Source: Myoxocephalus aenaeus
Lineage: Eukaryota > Chordata > Actinopteri > Perciformes > Cottidae
Direction: 5' to 3'
DNA length: 64,000 nucleotides
Assembly (NCBI GenBank): GCA_038501785.1
Contig: JBAMJR010000195.1
Coordinates: 2,928,501 to 2,992,500, forward strand
The first letter of the stretch is position 1, and each line of letters begins with the position of its first letter. The notes under the pieces were generated by a model. The model made no database searches and was not told the origin of the DNA. It saw nothing but the letters and a program-made list of their open reading frames with translations. Shown here piece by piece: positions 26,171 through 38,155 of this stretch. A program made the translations under genes and the position numbers.

Positions 26171-29100
26171 TCATGTGATGTTGATCTGAGGGGCAATCTG
26201 CAGAGTGAAATCAGATTGAATACAGTCAGCTGGCCGAAATGTTTTAAATATTTAAAAAAAAACTTGCTCCCTGCAGACACATGACATCTGAACAGCCACT
26301 GACTCACCACTAGCAGATGTCCTCGCTTGCCCTTGGCCACCTTTAGCTCTGAACCCCGGACAAAATCAATGATTCCTTCTTTGCCTCGAGCCACAACGAA
26401 CGTAATACTGCATGCCACACAGAAGGGGACAGATAAAAGACAGGATAGGACATGAGTACTGCCGGGTTGCCAATGACCAACATTGAGAAGCAGTCAGAGA
26501 AGCCTCACCTGCCCGGGCTGATGTTGACGGTGTTGACCTTGCTGGCCATCATGGCTAGTTTTGTCACCAGCTCGATCACATGGTTGCAGTGCAGTACCAC
26601 ATCACCCTGAGGGTCACACAGCTGGATTTAGACTGGTTCATGGGCGTGCACTAGTAAACAGCCATGACTGATGTGTCTTACTGTACCTTCTGCTTATTGT
26701 CCTCATTGGGCATGTGCAGAACAAACATCCCATCGCTGAGAGAGCTCACGGAGATGCCTGTTAAAAGAGAACACCTGGCTTGGATTCATTCAGGATAGGA
26801 TAGGATAGGATATATACTTTATTCATCCCCAAGGGGACATTGAAGACATAGAAGACATTTAAGAAAATGTAATGATAAAAGTGCAAAAATGCAAAGTACA
26901 TGAATTGTGTATATATAGTACATACAGTGAAATATAAGTATGTACAGTGACTAACTAAACAACAAAAGCGGTGCTAAGGTTATTGATGCTGATGTTGATG
27001 ATTCCTAATTTAGTTTCATTATAAATGGTCACCCTCTCAGTTTAATGTATCTTTCTGAGACAAACACAAGCATTGGACACAACATTACTTGGTTGTGCAC
27101 AGATAACATGCATAGATAACGTACAGCAATTGAGGTGTTATAACTGCTAAATTCAAAGAAAGATAAATCTAATTTGAAAACTGTCTCAACTTCATAACTC
27201 CTCCTTAGCAAGAGACATGAAAATGAGCTCAGCAGTGATCATGGATTCAAGAACATTGATCAATATCTTAACATAATACATTTCTCAAATTGCTTTTCAC
27301 CTCTCAGAGCTGTGTAGTCAATCCTCTGTTTGATCTTGGTCCTGTCCACGAGCACAGCAAACGTGTTCGTGAGCAGCAGCTGGCGAGGGCGAGGCTTGAA
27401 ACCCTTCCTGTCATACTTTACGACTGACACACCGTACTGAAAAAGCACAAGGAGACACATGACTGTGAGGCAGCTGTAACGTTATGTAGCACTTTGATTA
27501 CATTGCATAGGATAAAAAAGGTCCATCCCACCTGCACTTTGTCATTGCCGAGGGTCTGGACGACTTTGAGATTGATTTGTTCACGTTCTATATAAAGCAA
27601 TGGGGAAGTCTCTGTAAATGTTATTACATCTTCTGTGTGGCGTTAATTAGAACGGAGGTTATTAATTCATGTATCAACACGTACCCAGCCTGGAATCCAA
27701 AAACAGCCGTCCAACTCCCTGAGGATAGCTGTCTTTCTGATCCTTGAAGATCTCGCTGGCTATAACCTTCTGCATCATCTGGAGCAAAGAAAGACAAATC
27801 AGGGAAGGTTTTTTCTTTAAATGGTACATAAACAAATTAAACAGCAACTAGTAAGGCCATGCTTTCTGTGGTAAGTGTACCTGCTTCTTCCATTCAGGCT
27901 GGACCCTCCTGCAATACTTCATGACCATGTTTCTCATGTGCAGTCTCCGCAGGTGCTCAGAGGTCTGTAGGGCACCATGGAATTGACAATGTAGAGTTTG
28001 CATTAATAACTCTGCAGATTTCTCCTCGCTTCTACTACTTATTAATTATTGAATCTGTACGTCACGATGTGATTCAGCAGAATGAGCCTCTGTGTACCTC
28101 AACGAGGGACGGAGGAGGTGTTGGCCAGTTCTTGTCCAAAACGCTCTTGGGCAGGTTTTTACGCAGATTCTTGAGGAAGGAAGAGCGCACATGATCCAGG
28201 AAATACTCGTTCTCAGGGCAGTATTCCTCATGGCGGTAGATGAAGCCTTTTATGAGCCTGAAAATAAAAGATAGATACAAAGAATAAATCAACTGTAAAT
28301 ACAAAAGGCAGTCGCAAAAGTACATTTTAACAGGGACAAAGTATCAGTGACGCACTTGCGTATCAACTCAGCAGCCTGTCGACGCCGCTTCGCCCTCCTG
28401 CGTGCTTTCATCCCTCGCCACCCGGACTGGATCGTAATCACTGAACATACACATAAATGCAGAGATCATCACAACTGTTACACTCAGAAGAGACCATTCC
28501 AAGGTTAGTAAAGCATAGGAAGTCAGCTCAATACATTTGTTGTGAAGTGAAGTCTACACAAGCATATACACCCAAATACATGAGCTGGAATGTGGACCAC
28601 CCAAAAGTATTTCTATGTGCTTTGTTCATACACATGAACAAAGCACAAAGTCGGAAAGTCGGAAAGTCTGGAAAGAGACTAAAGTTAGTTTGGAAGGCTA
28701 AATCAAAATGAAAATATAGAAACATAATAAACATGACGAGTTGTTATGCATGTATTTAATTACATTTTAGGAACAAAGTGAGACTGTAAGGTCGTCATAG
28801 GAAAGTGTGAGGGAGTCAACAGAGGGAGGGCTCTGACCTGCGCGTCTGATGCGTTGGTACTTGGCTCTCTCCCTGTAGCCTCGCCATGACGTCTGCAGGG
28901 CCAAAGCTAGAACACAACAAATAAAAGAGCCACGGTGGATTTATGACTTTCCAATGAGGTGATGGAGTGGATGCTGATTCATAGTTCAGCGTAAGAGTTA
29001 TACCACTGATTAGATTAATTGTGACAGAGCGCGATGATTGCAGTGAGGACATTGCTTGCTGTCTAATAGGTGTGAACACAAGAATATAAATATCTCACAA

Positions 29101-32100
29101 TATGTCGCCCTCTAATACCTTAAATTATGACATAGAAAAAGTTTAATCATAACCCCTCTGACACCATAAACATATTATAAATGTACTTCACAAAGGCAAT
29201 ATTCCTAATAATCGTCTTTCTTTTCATTTCATTGTTACAAACCTTACCACTGTTACTCACCTATCTCTGGCTTTTTGGCTTCTAGTGCATCCTCAGTGCT
29301 GAAGAGAGTTTTTGGGAAACGGATGAAGATTTTTGACCTGCAGAAAGTGGACGAAGAAATGTATGACCAATTTGACACTACAATGCCATTTGACGAACAC
29401 TTCAATCTAAATTTCTTGCATGGCTGCATACATTTAGTCTGGATGGCCCCATAATCATTTGTGTCCATGCAGCTACTCATGGACCACCATTGTCAAACTC
29501 TCCTCCCACTCTATACTCTCCCTCCAAGAATACATTACCTGCCCAGTTTGTACTCCTCTGCTTTGTAGCCTAGGTGGTTGACCAGTGTCGAGACACCATC
29601 CGCGAGTCTGCCGTGCCAATTGGGCCACGTCTCTGGACACAGGGGTTTATACCTGTGGCATATAATATATAATAATTATTATGACAGTTGGCTGAACATA
29701 CTGTAGAGTAAACAGAATCAACATCAACAATCAAAATCACTGGGGCTGTAAGCCAATCAGAAAGACGGTCAGTCACCTCTGCAGGAAGGCTTCAAAGCGA
29801 CGTCGATAGGCAAAGCCAGCTCTCCTGACCCTCAGGTTCTCCATCAGGCCCAGGTACTTCACCTGGTGTCTGACCAGAACTTCATCAAACCTTCCTGCAG
29901 AGAGAGGTCTGGTTTACTGGTGACAATAATACACATCTCACAGCACACATACTATACTATATTTTCTTAGGGCACTTCAGAGGGCACAAAATAGCACAGG
30001 TAACATTCTTGTTTTAACTTTTATTTGAGAATAACAATAATCCTCTTGTAAATTTATATTACACGATGTAAAAGTATACCTGGCTGCTTGGCGTCATTTG
30101 GTTTGATACAGCGCACGTAGGATGGCTCTTTAGACATGAGGATCTCCATAAGTTTCATCAGGCTGTTTTTAAACTGAGTGGCGGCCTACGGGACACATGT
30201 TAAAAACAACATGAAACTAAACATGTGTATTGAAAGAAAGATAGAAAGGATTCATAGATTTATTGTTATCACTATTTAGGGTCATTTTTGATTAAACCAC
30301 ACCGATAAATGATCAAAAAGAGAGAGGAGAGAGAGAATGAAGCTGATTCTGATTCTGATTCTGAGAAAGAAATCCTCACCATCTCTGGGCGTTTCTGGTC
30401 CTTTCTGCGGAAGCAGTGACTTACGATCTGGTTGTCTGACTGGCGCATGACCTGAACCGACACCAAACAACACAACCACATGTCAACACGACACACCCCG
30501 CTCTTCCTCTTCACTCAAGGTTGTTAAAGGTTGTGGTGAGATTCTACCTTGTGTCCATTTTCATTGCTCTTACCTCTTTCAGGTTCCTGTTCAGCAATTT
30601 ATTGTTCTTGTCCAAGAAACCTGAATGAGATAAACAATAACACTTGTCATTCAGAAAAACTGTGGGTTGTGGGTCATGCTCTAAAATAACTGTGGAACGA
30701 ACATCAACAGGTTGAGCAAGTGATACATTACAGCTTTACCGTTGACATTGTAGTTGACCTCTCCAGCATAATGCAGCAGCCTGAACTCCTCCCGACTCAT
30801 CACCCTGCGAGTTTTTCCATTTGCCAACTTGTGACTGAAAGACATACACATGCACAGGGAGGTTCAAACATACATAGGCTTGCAGGCGTAAGAGGCTGTG
30901 GTGAGAGTCTTTGTACTGTTGGCCAAAATATTATTTAATACAAGACAATGCTTACGTGACAAAATGGGGATGGCCGCCCAGTGTGTCTTCCAACTTTTCT
31001 AAAAAGGAGACATCACAGGTCTCTCCGGGTCTCAAGCACTCCTCATCCTGAATAAACAGTCACACTATTGAACTTTTCCTCCAGTGACAGAGGGTAAGAC
31101 AACATCATATACACGACAAACATAGACTAGTTATTGTGCGCACCATCATGGAGATGATGCCTTTGTGCTTCTCCTCGATCAGGTCACAAATGATCTTGTT
31201 GTCAAAGTATTGCACCGTCTCCCACTGACATGAGAGGGAGAGAGAACAATGTTGTGTTAGGATGGAAATATAAATATATCAATAAGTATATGCAACTTTT
31301 TTGTTTTGACTACCTAACCAACGATCAACTCACTGCAATTCCCTCTGTCTCGTACTCCTCCTGCTCAGATTTCAGGGTGAGCTCAATAAACAGCTGCTGG
31401 AGCTTCTCATTGCAGTAGTTAATGCAGAACTGCTCAAAACTGCAGGGAGAAATATAAGGCGACTTAAGCCAAATCCATGCTGGAATAATGTGAAAAAAAG
31501 AAGAATGGAAATGAATATAACTCATACCTATTGTGCTGCAGGACCTCAAAGCCGTAGATATCCAGAAGTCCTATAACTGAGCAGCCCTTACCGCTGTGGT
31601 AGATTTCCTCCTGCATAATGTATAAAGTACACCGCATGCAATCAATGGTAAAACTAAACAACTGCATGTTGTTTATGAGTTGCTATCAGAACTGTTACCG
31701 GACCTTCAGAGCCAGCGACTGATTGATCTTCTCCACCAACCAAGTGAAGGTCCGACCGTACACAGACTTGGCTAAGGCATCGCGGGCGGCCATTGCCTGC
31801 TCAAAATTTAGTGGGATGATCACCTGTAAAGTACAAACGCGACACAAAATTATAAAAACACAAGATACACACCAAACAAGTGAAAATGTGAGGAACACGG
31901 ACACAAGGACTGTCACCTCCTCTCCTTTGGCAGTGAGCTTCTTGTGAGTGAGCGCCGCCCCGAGCGCCGAAACATCGACACCCAGCAGCTGGAAAACAAC
32001 AACACATATGCTGTTAGCTGTGCCTTTTTGCTAGTGTTTTTGCATATTTGAACATTCAATAATACTGGTGGGACTGTTCTGACCTTTGCAAGATTTGTTA

Positions 32101-35100
32101 TCTGAGTCTCAGTGGTGATATAAATTTCTCCTTCCTCCCCTTCCCCAAACTGAGTATTTCCCAGATGGAGAACACTGGCGATGATATTCAGCAATTTCTG
32201 AGGTCAGACACAGGAAAGACAGTTGACAACAACCTCACAGATGTTTTTAAGTTTTTTTTTTTTTTTTTCCTAAATTAATATCTGGACAGTCACTGAGAAT
32301 ATGATCATCCATACACAATCAGAACCAGAGACATTTTAGGTGAAAAAGTGTTTTTCAATAACCCTCTTTTTTTAAATGGTCACAATAAAGTTGATGTAAA
32401 CAGTGCAGGACTAAAAACTTTCAAAAAAGCCTTTGCAATGTCTCAGGACGAAAACATATGAAGCCTTAAGGATCTAAAAATCGTTTTGGGTGGAAAACAA
32501 TGTAATGTTTTTTCACTATGAAAACTGCATATGGGCCTGTTGTTTAAACTTGTATCACTACTTTTGGATTCATGTAGAGTTGTCCTGAATGTGTTTATGA
32601 TGATAAGAGTGGACATATTCATGGTGCAAATTAACATTCCCAGATCATTACTTATATTTAATCCATTCTTTTGACTTTACCTTTGAAAGTTCCACTTTAA
32701 TGTAGAACACCAGAGAATGAAAAACAATGCCACGGCTGTGATTTACTGACCTGCACTTCTTCCTCAGTGAAGCCAATAACAGACAGGGCCTTCATCACAA
32801 CTTTCCAATTATTCTTGTCACTGACAGAGCTGAGTCTGGGACAGTTGCCCTGAACAAGAAAATGTAATATTACACCACGATTGATCACAGAAAGAAATAT
32901 TAGTTTGAAAAGAAATAAGTCATGAAACCTCTGCACCACACACACACACACCTTCACCAGATAGTTGTAGTTCTGAGGGTTCCTTTCCAGGGCCAGTGTG
33001 GTAAGCAAGCCGTCGTCCCCTCCATCCAGAAGCTGGTAGAAGATGTGGAAGTTCCTCTCGCCGTGGTTCTGGTGCACTACACGTGATTTCTCCAGCAGGT
33101 ACTTCAGGATGTGACCGCCCACTGGCGCCCCCTAGGAGGAGTTATGAGAAACAGCAGGTTTAGCACCCGAGAGTTTTAAATGTTTGAGCTTCCATCAATG
33201 ATATAACTAAACTAACTGCTGTGAGTATGGTACAAGCACATTGGATTTCTATAAAGCTTGTGAAAGGAAAGAAAGGAGTGTTTACCCTAAAGTCAAACTG
33301 GACATCCATGTATTTCCCAAAGCGGCTGGAGTTGTCATTCCTAAATGTTTTGGCGTTGCCAAATGCCTACGCAAAGTAACAAAAAGCCAAGAAATGAGCG
33401 GGAGGAAGTGAAGTTAAGAACAACACAATAACAAAATCAAACAATCAGGAATAAATATTAAGACGTATTTACAAAACACAAATATGCAAAGGTAATTCAG
33501 ACTTCTCAGATGAACCAGATATTATAATGTATAGTGAAAGTCAAATAAGTCTAAATGTACTGTGCTTTTAACTGATTGTGGCTGTGTGAATAGTTGAAAT
33601 ACCTCCAGCACAGGGTTGGACTGCAGCAGGCAGTCACCAAGGTTCGTCATATGTTCATTGATGGGGCAGGTGACAGCGTAGTAGAGGAGGATCTTCTTGG
33701 ACGCTTCTGTTTTACCTGCTCCACTCTCACCCGATATCATAATACACTGGTCCTTCCTCTCGGTCCGCATGGCTCGGTAAGTGTTGTCTGACAAGGCGTA
33801 GCTGAGGGGAAAAACAAAAGCAGCTTTAAATACAGATCAACATATATTTGAAACAGGGTGGTGGAAAAGTCACACAGACATTTCAGTCCAATGGATGCAA
33901 TGGAAATTGTATTTTTCTGTTAGAACTGTTAGAAGTTAAATCTGTGATTTACATGCTTGTTATTATCAAATGTTTAACATAATGCATGTGATCCATCATA
34001 TATCACAATTTGTATAGTTTTCTTTTTTTTTTATTCCCCTTTAACACCAACTCACACATAAAACATGACCCTGCTGTCAAAAACACAATACCTAAAATAA
34101 AGGCGTACATATTAAAGAAGAAATAGAGAGAAAACTTAAAGTCACATCAACACAACGAAAGAACACAGCAAAAAACAACAACAGAGACACTAAAAAACTG
34201 TAAACAACAAAAACAAAAGGAGTATTTAACTTTAAGACAACGATCTCTTCCCACGTACCTTTAGTTTTGTCAAAATGATGTAGCATATGCACGAGAGCAC
34301 CTAATTCCTAACCCTTTCCACACTATAAAATGTATTAATCAGTACAAAATTACATTTCCCTACAAATGATAAGAATCCATAAACCTTCTTTTGTGATTAC
34401 ATATTTAATTTCGTGACGTTTATAATTATGGTGAAAGTTTCACGTTCATTATATTCATGTATGTAGAGCTGAAACTATTTGATTAATTGAGTGATAAAAA
34501 GCCTGACCCCCCCCCCCCCATAAATTGATCATAAAAATATGTGTGAATTGCAGCCTAAAGTTATGCATGTAATACAGTATATGTATTGAGCTATGGAAAG
34601 CCTCTGTGGAGGTTTCAGTATTAAGGCATATAATACAAGCTGTTCCAGCTCCTCCCCTCTGGAAGGCGCTACAGAGCACTGTACGCCAAAACCACCAGAC
34701 ACAGGAACAGCTTCTTCCCACTGGCCGTCACTCTAATGAACAGTTAAACAGACTCTTCATCTGCACTATCTGCACTTTTTTGTTGTTTTACTACTGTCTT
34801 TAATGTCCTTTTATATTTTTTATATTTAGCTTGTATATTGTGTGTGAAAAAAGTACGAAGAGCAAGTGAAACCGGAGTCAAATTCCATGTATGTGCAAAT
34901 TTACATGGCCATTAAAGCTGATTCTGATTCTGATTCTGATTCTGATACACACATACCCAGAACATCATTGAATGTGACATGCATGCTTCATTAAATCCTG
35001 TTTGATCACAGAGAATCAATTTAGCAATATATGGTTCTCAGCATGCCATGAGATTATTAACGGCTGGCAGCTGAGGACATGGAGGACTTTGATGAATAAA

Positions 35101-38100
35101 TGTCTGAGCACCATGAAGTGACTCACATGTGAGGCGATATCTCGTAGAAGCTGACCCCTCTGTAGCGTTCCATCTGCGTCTTGGAGTACATCTCCAGCTC
35201 TTTGTAAGGGTTCACTGACACCAACACTGAGCCAATATACGTCTGAGGGAAAACATTAGAGCACATTTAATTACGTTTCACCACAGCAACGGAAATGTTT
35301 TGGAACATATGAAGGAACTTGGCCCCATTACATAGATGAGGTTTTCCCCGAAGCGTCTCCGTAGGTTCGCTATGAAGGCTGCCTCACTGTTGTAGTTTTC
35401 CAGCAGGACAAAGTCCTGCACCCCGACCCTGTCCCGGGCCGTCAGGCCACCCTCCATCACCAGGCGCACTCGCCCTTCAACATCCACCTCCTACAGGAAG
35501 AGAGAGAGAGAAGGAGGAAGAGGAATGAAGCAGATAGTGCAGCAGTACTACAGAGAAGAAGATATCTGTTTTTTTGATAGCCTTCCAATAGATACAATTA
35601 CACTCTGTTGACCAACAGGGGGCACAATGCATGATACATTTCACCCAGTTACGAAAACATGTGCATCTGCCGCTCAATGTCACAATCGTTGCCACATAAT
35701 TATATTACAAGATAGAATATGTATGAAGAGAGACACATTTCAAAAATATCTTCAGAATATCTGAGGCACTAAAACAACTCTGTAAGTAAGAACAGTCCCA
35801 CCAAACCTTGCCAGGATTAAAACAATGAAGACGTTTCAGGAATCCAAATGATAAGCAGACCGGATAGACTCTTGTATCATGCCATGGTGATATAGTGTTA
35901 TTACGATGTATGTACAGTACACACAGCTCGATATCACCAGTGGAGATTTAAGCGACGCCACAAGGAAAGCGTGTGTACATGTCAACCGCACTGTGATGGC
36001 ATACATCATAGTGCAGACAGGAAATAATTACCAGACGGCAGAGTAAAAGTCTCAGATATGCCCGAAGGCGAGCTATTAAAAACACAACCCCATGTCATAC
36101 GCACACACACAGATAAAACTGTCAGCACGCAATACTTACTGATAATAAATATATCCAGGGGCACAATTCAGTGTGTAATCAATGCACTACACAGACCAGC
36201 CAAACCAGCTGCACTCCATCTTCAGTATCAAAGATACATTTATGAGAGGAGCCCTGCTGTTTTTCTTTACACTTTAATTTTTAAAAAAACAAGCAGAAAG
36301 TGGAACAAAGGGGTTTGACTTCCACAGGACTTCTTGAATGCAAGAGCCTCTCAAGGGTCTCATTTGGCTGGTTAAAGTCGGTAAAAGGTCATTATCTCTG
36401 ACCACTGGAAGCAGGAAAATCCTTAAAAAAACAAGAGGACAACAGTGGACGATAGCCAAGAAGCGAGAGCAAAGGAAAGTCACTGGACATTTCCACTGCA
36501 GCCCCTCCTCTCTGCTTCACCTTGGACTATTGTTCTCCCACTCCTGAAGGTGGGCTTCCCACAGATACTAATTACAGTTCACAGATTTCCCATTGGATAA
36601 AACTAAGGAATGTTCGTGTCAAGTTTGGGCCAGGCGCTGAGTGGATGCCACTAAATGTGTCTATGTTGTGTTTCAACAGCTGTGCATGCTTTTATACACT
36701 GAGGATTCGCTTTTGCATGGACGGTCAACAGGAAACTTGCATTCCCTTTAAGGCAAAAGTAGTATAACTAAGAGTGCCAAACAAAAACTATCCTCACACA
36801 GCTGTGAAGGATGCCATTAGGGTGCAGTTGCAACATTTACAACCTATAACTCTTTGACAGTGTTAACTGGCTATGAAATGCGGTTTATGTATGACTTAAA
36901 TTTCAAAAGAATAGTTACTTGCTTTTGTTTGAACTTGTATCAGCCCACGTGGTAGCACCTTGTCACATAGCTTCTTAGGGTGGACTGGGCTTGCACATTG
37001 TTATAAACACACCATGTGTTCAGCATACACAGCAACCTTTCATGGTAGGTGACGCTGACCAGCACTCCCTGGCTCTAAACTGTAACAGACTCCTTTGGCA
37101 GGAATCAATCTTTCCATCTTCCGCATATCTCACACCTCATCTGTGATGTCAATAAGATGTACAGTAGGTGCTGCGTCTGACACATCCACATGTGTTGTAA
37201 TCTTGTTATGCTCACACAAAAACACAGCAAACTTCGTTGTCAAGGAAGTCTCAGCAGTCACAAGTTCTAGTTTTTCTCTCTGCTAATTCGTTTCCACTTT
37301 TACCACAAGGATTTGTATCACAGAAACATGTGGAACCAATTTTAAAGGATGAGAAGCCTCACAAAAAGCTGTTCTGCCACTACGGCTGAGGTAGAGGAAG
37401 TCTTAAAGGAAGATAAAATCATTCTTATGGAGATACTGTCGCTGAGATACCTTCAGAATTAAAGGTCTGGGATGGAGATGAAACCAGAACACAATGAAGC
37501 CCTTGCAGTGAACTGACCTGAGGCTTGGTGGCTACAGCAGTGAGACTCTGATCTAACTGACACGCCTGGATGCTTTATGGGGGGATTTGACTGATAACCA
37601 GGGAGCTTCAGTGAATTCTGCAGGTTTGTAGGTGCAGCAGCAGTGACAACCAGTGAGGAGGCTAACCAAACGGTGGGACTTGGCTCCAGGCCCCATGACT
37701 AAGCTCCGCTGCGCCGACTACATTCGGATTGTCTTCCTTATAAGGCATGCCCCACCACTCTGTCCCAGGGCGAGCTGCTCTGGTACCGCAGCTGGCTCTC
37801 TAGCACTCATGTGCCAGTAATGGATACGGTGGAAAAATACCAAGTTTATTCTTTTTGGGCTGCACGGGTTGAAGCTTATACAAAAAACCCAAATACCTAA
37901 TGACTCATAGATGGGCAAAAAAGAAGAAGAAGAAAAACCTCTGAGTGACTCATTGTTCTGTTTTGCTTCCCCCTCCATAACAGAGACAGTGAATTGGTGG
38001 ATCGGATCTTGTGTTTCACTGTGTAAGCACAGATAATGCACACACGCACACACACGAAAACACACGCACAATCCAGTCAGTGTGCAGCACTACACATGAA

Positions 38101-38155
38101 AGCACGACAAGGAGCATCATGGTGGTCAGGATCTTACCCTGCCTTGGTACCTCAT
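26171..38155 (-). CDS. myo1c: Unconventional class I myosin, MYO1C-type, complete, 32 coding exons
   Basis: MYO1C-type single-headed myosins link actin to membrane phosphoinositides. Coding exons: 38155-38138, 35490-35332, 35242-35127, 33801-33603, 33366-33286, 33131-32952, 32849-32751, 32197-32084, 31988-31917, 31823-31704, 31610-31528, 31439-31334, 31224-31144, 31047-30956, 30834-30740, 30620-30574, 30451-30380, 30185-30080, 29894-29777, 29652-29539, 29337-29261, 28906-28838, 28440-28356, 28257-28098, 27964-27881, 27778-27685, 27587-27532, 27436-27301, 26757-26687, 26606-26509, 26407-26308, 26197-26171. The long form is 1042 residues; from the internal ATG at 35457 (MEGGLTARDR) it is 1025, close to human MYO1C. 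Motor motifs: P-loop GESGAGKT, NDNSSRFGKY (switch I), DIYGFEV (switch II). IQ motifs: LQTSWRGYRERA and IQSGWRGMKAR. The TH1 tail ends HLLVV-IAPQINIT. It fits MYO1C better than MYO1H; which fish paralogue (ca or cb) is unresolved. Confidence 0.93.
26793..26990 (-). mobile_element. 3' fragment of a non-LTR retrotransposon in a myo1c intron
   Basis: Read on the minus strand, the fragment ends with CCCCTTGGGGATGAATAAAGTATATATCC and a (TATCC)n tail (plus-strand GGATA repeats at 26793-26811). The plus-strand phrase TACTTTATTCATCCCCAAGGGG is a very common end of fish LINE/SINE-type elements. The left boundary is set by the tail; the other end near 26990 is approximate. It is 5'-truncated and non-coding, and sits in the intron between exons 27301 and 26757. 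Confidence 0.5.
28616..28647. repeat. Perfect 14-bp hairpin with 4-nt loop, myo1c intron
   Basis: TGTGCTTTGTTCAT is followed, after ACAC, by its exact reverse complement. It lies between the exons at 28906-28838 and 28440-28356. The stem is too short for a typical microRNA precursor. Confidence 0.8.
34585..34947 (+). mobile_element. Rex1-like LINE, 5'-truncated 3' end
   Basis: The fragment holds the last codons of a reverse-transcriptase ORF (LWKALQSTVRQ, then RHSN-type residues; the shifted frame reads SGRRYRALYAKTTRHRNSFFP). It then has a short 3'UTR with TCTGCACTATCTGCAC, and ends in AAGCTGATTCTGATTCTG repeats. The end of the ORF and the GATTCT tandem tail are typical of the Rex1/Babar clade of fish. 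It is inserted opposite to the myosin transcript in the large intron after the second exon. It is inactive because all but the 3' end is missing. Confidence 0.65.

Noticed and set aside
26171..38155. Myosin could be MYO1H
   Set aside because: Most diagnostic stretches (VGVQDFVLLENY, RGVSFYEI, NHGERNFHIFYQLL, FLDKNNKLL) follow MYO1C. MYO1H differs at many of these sites.
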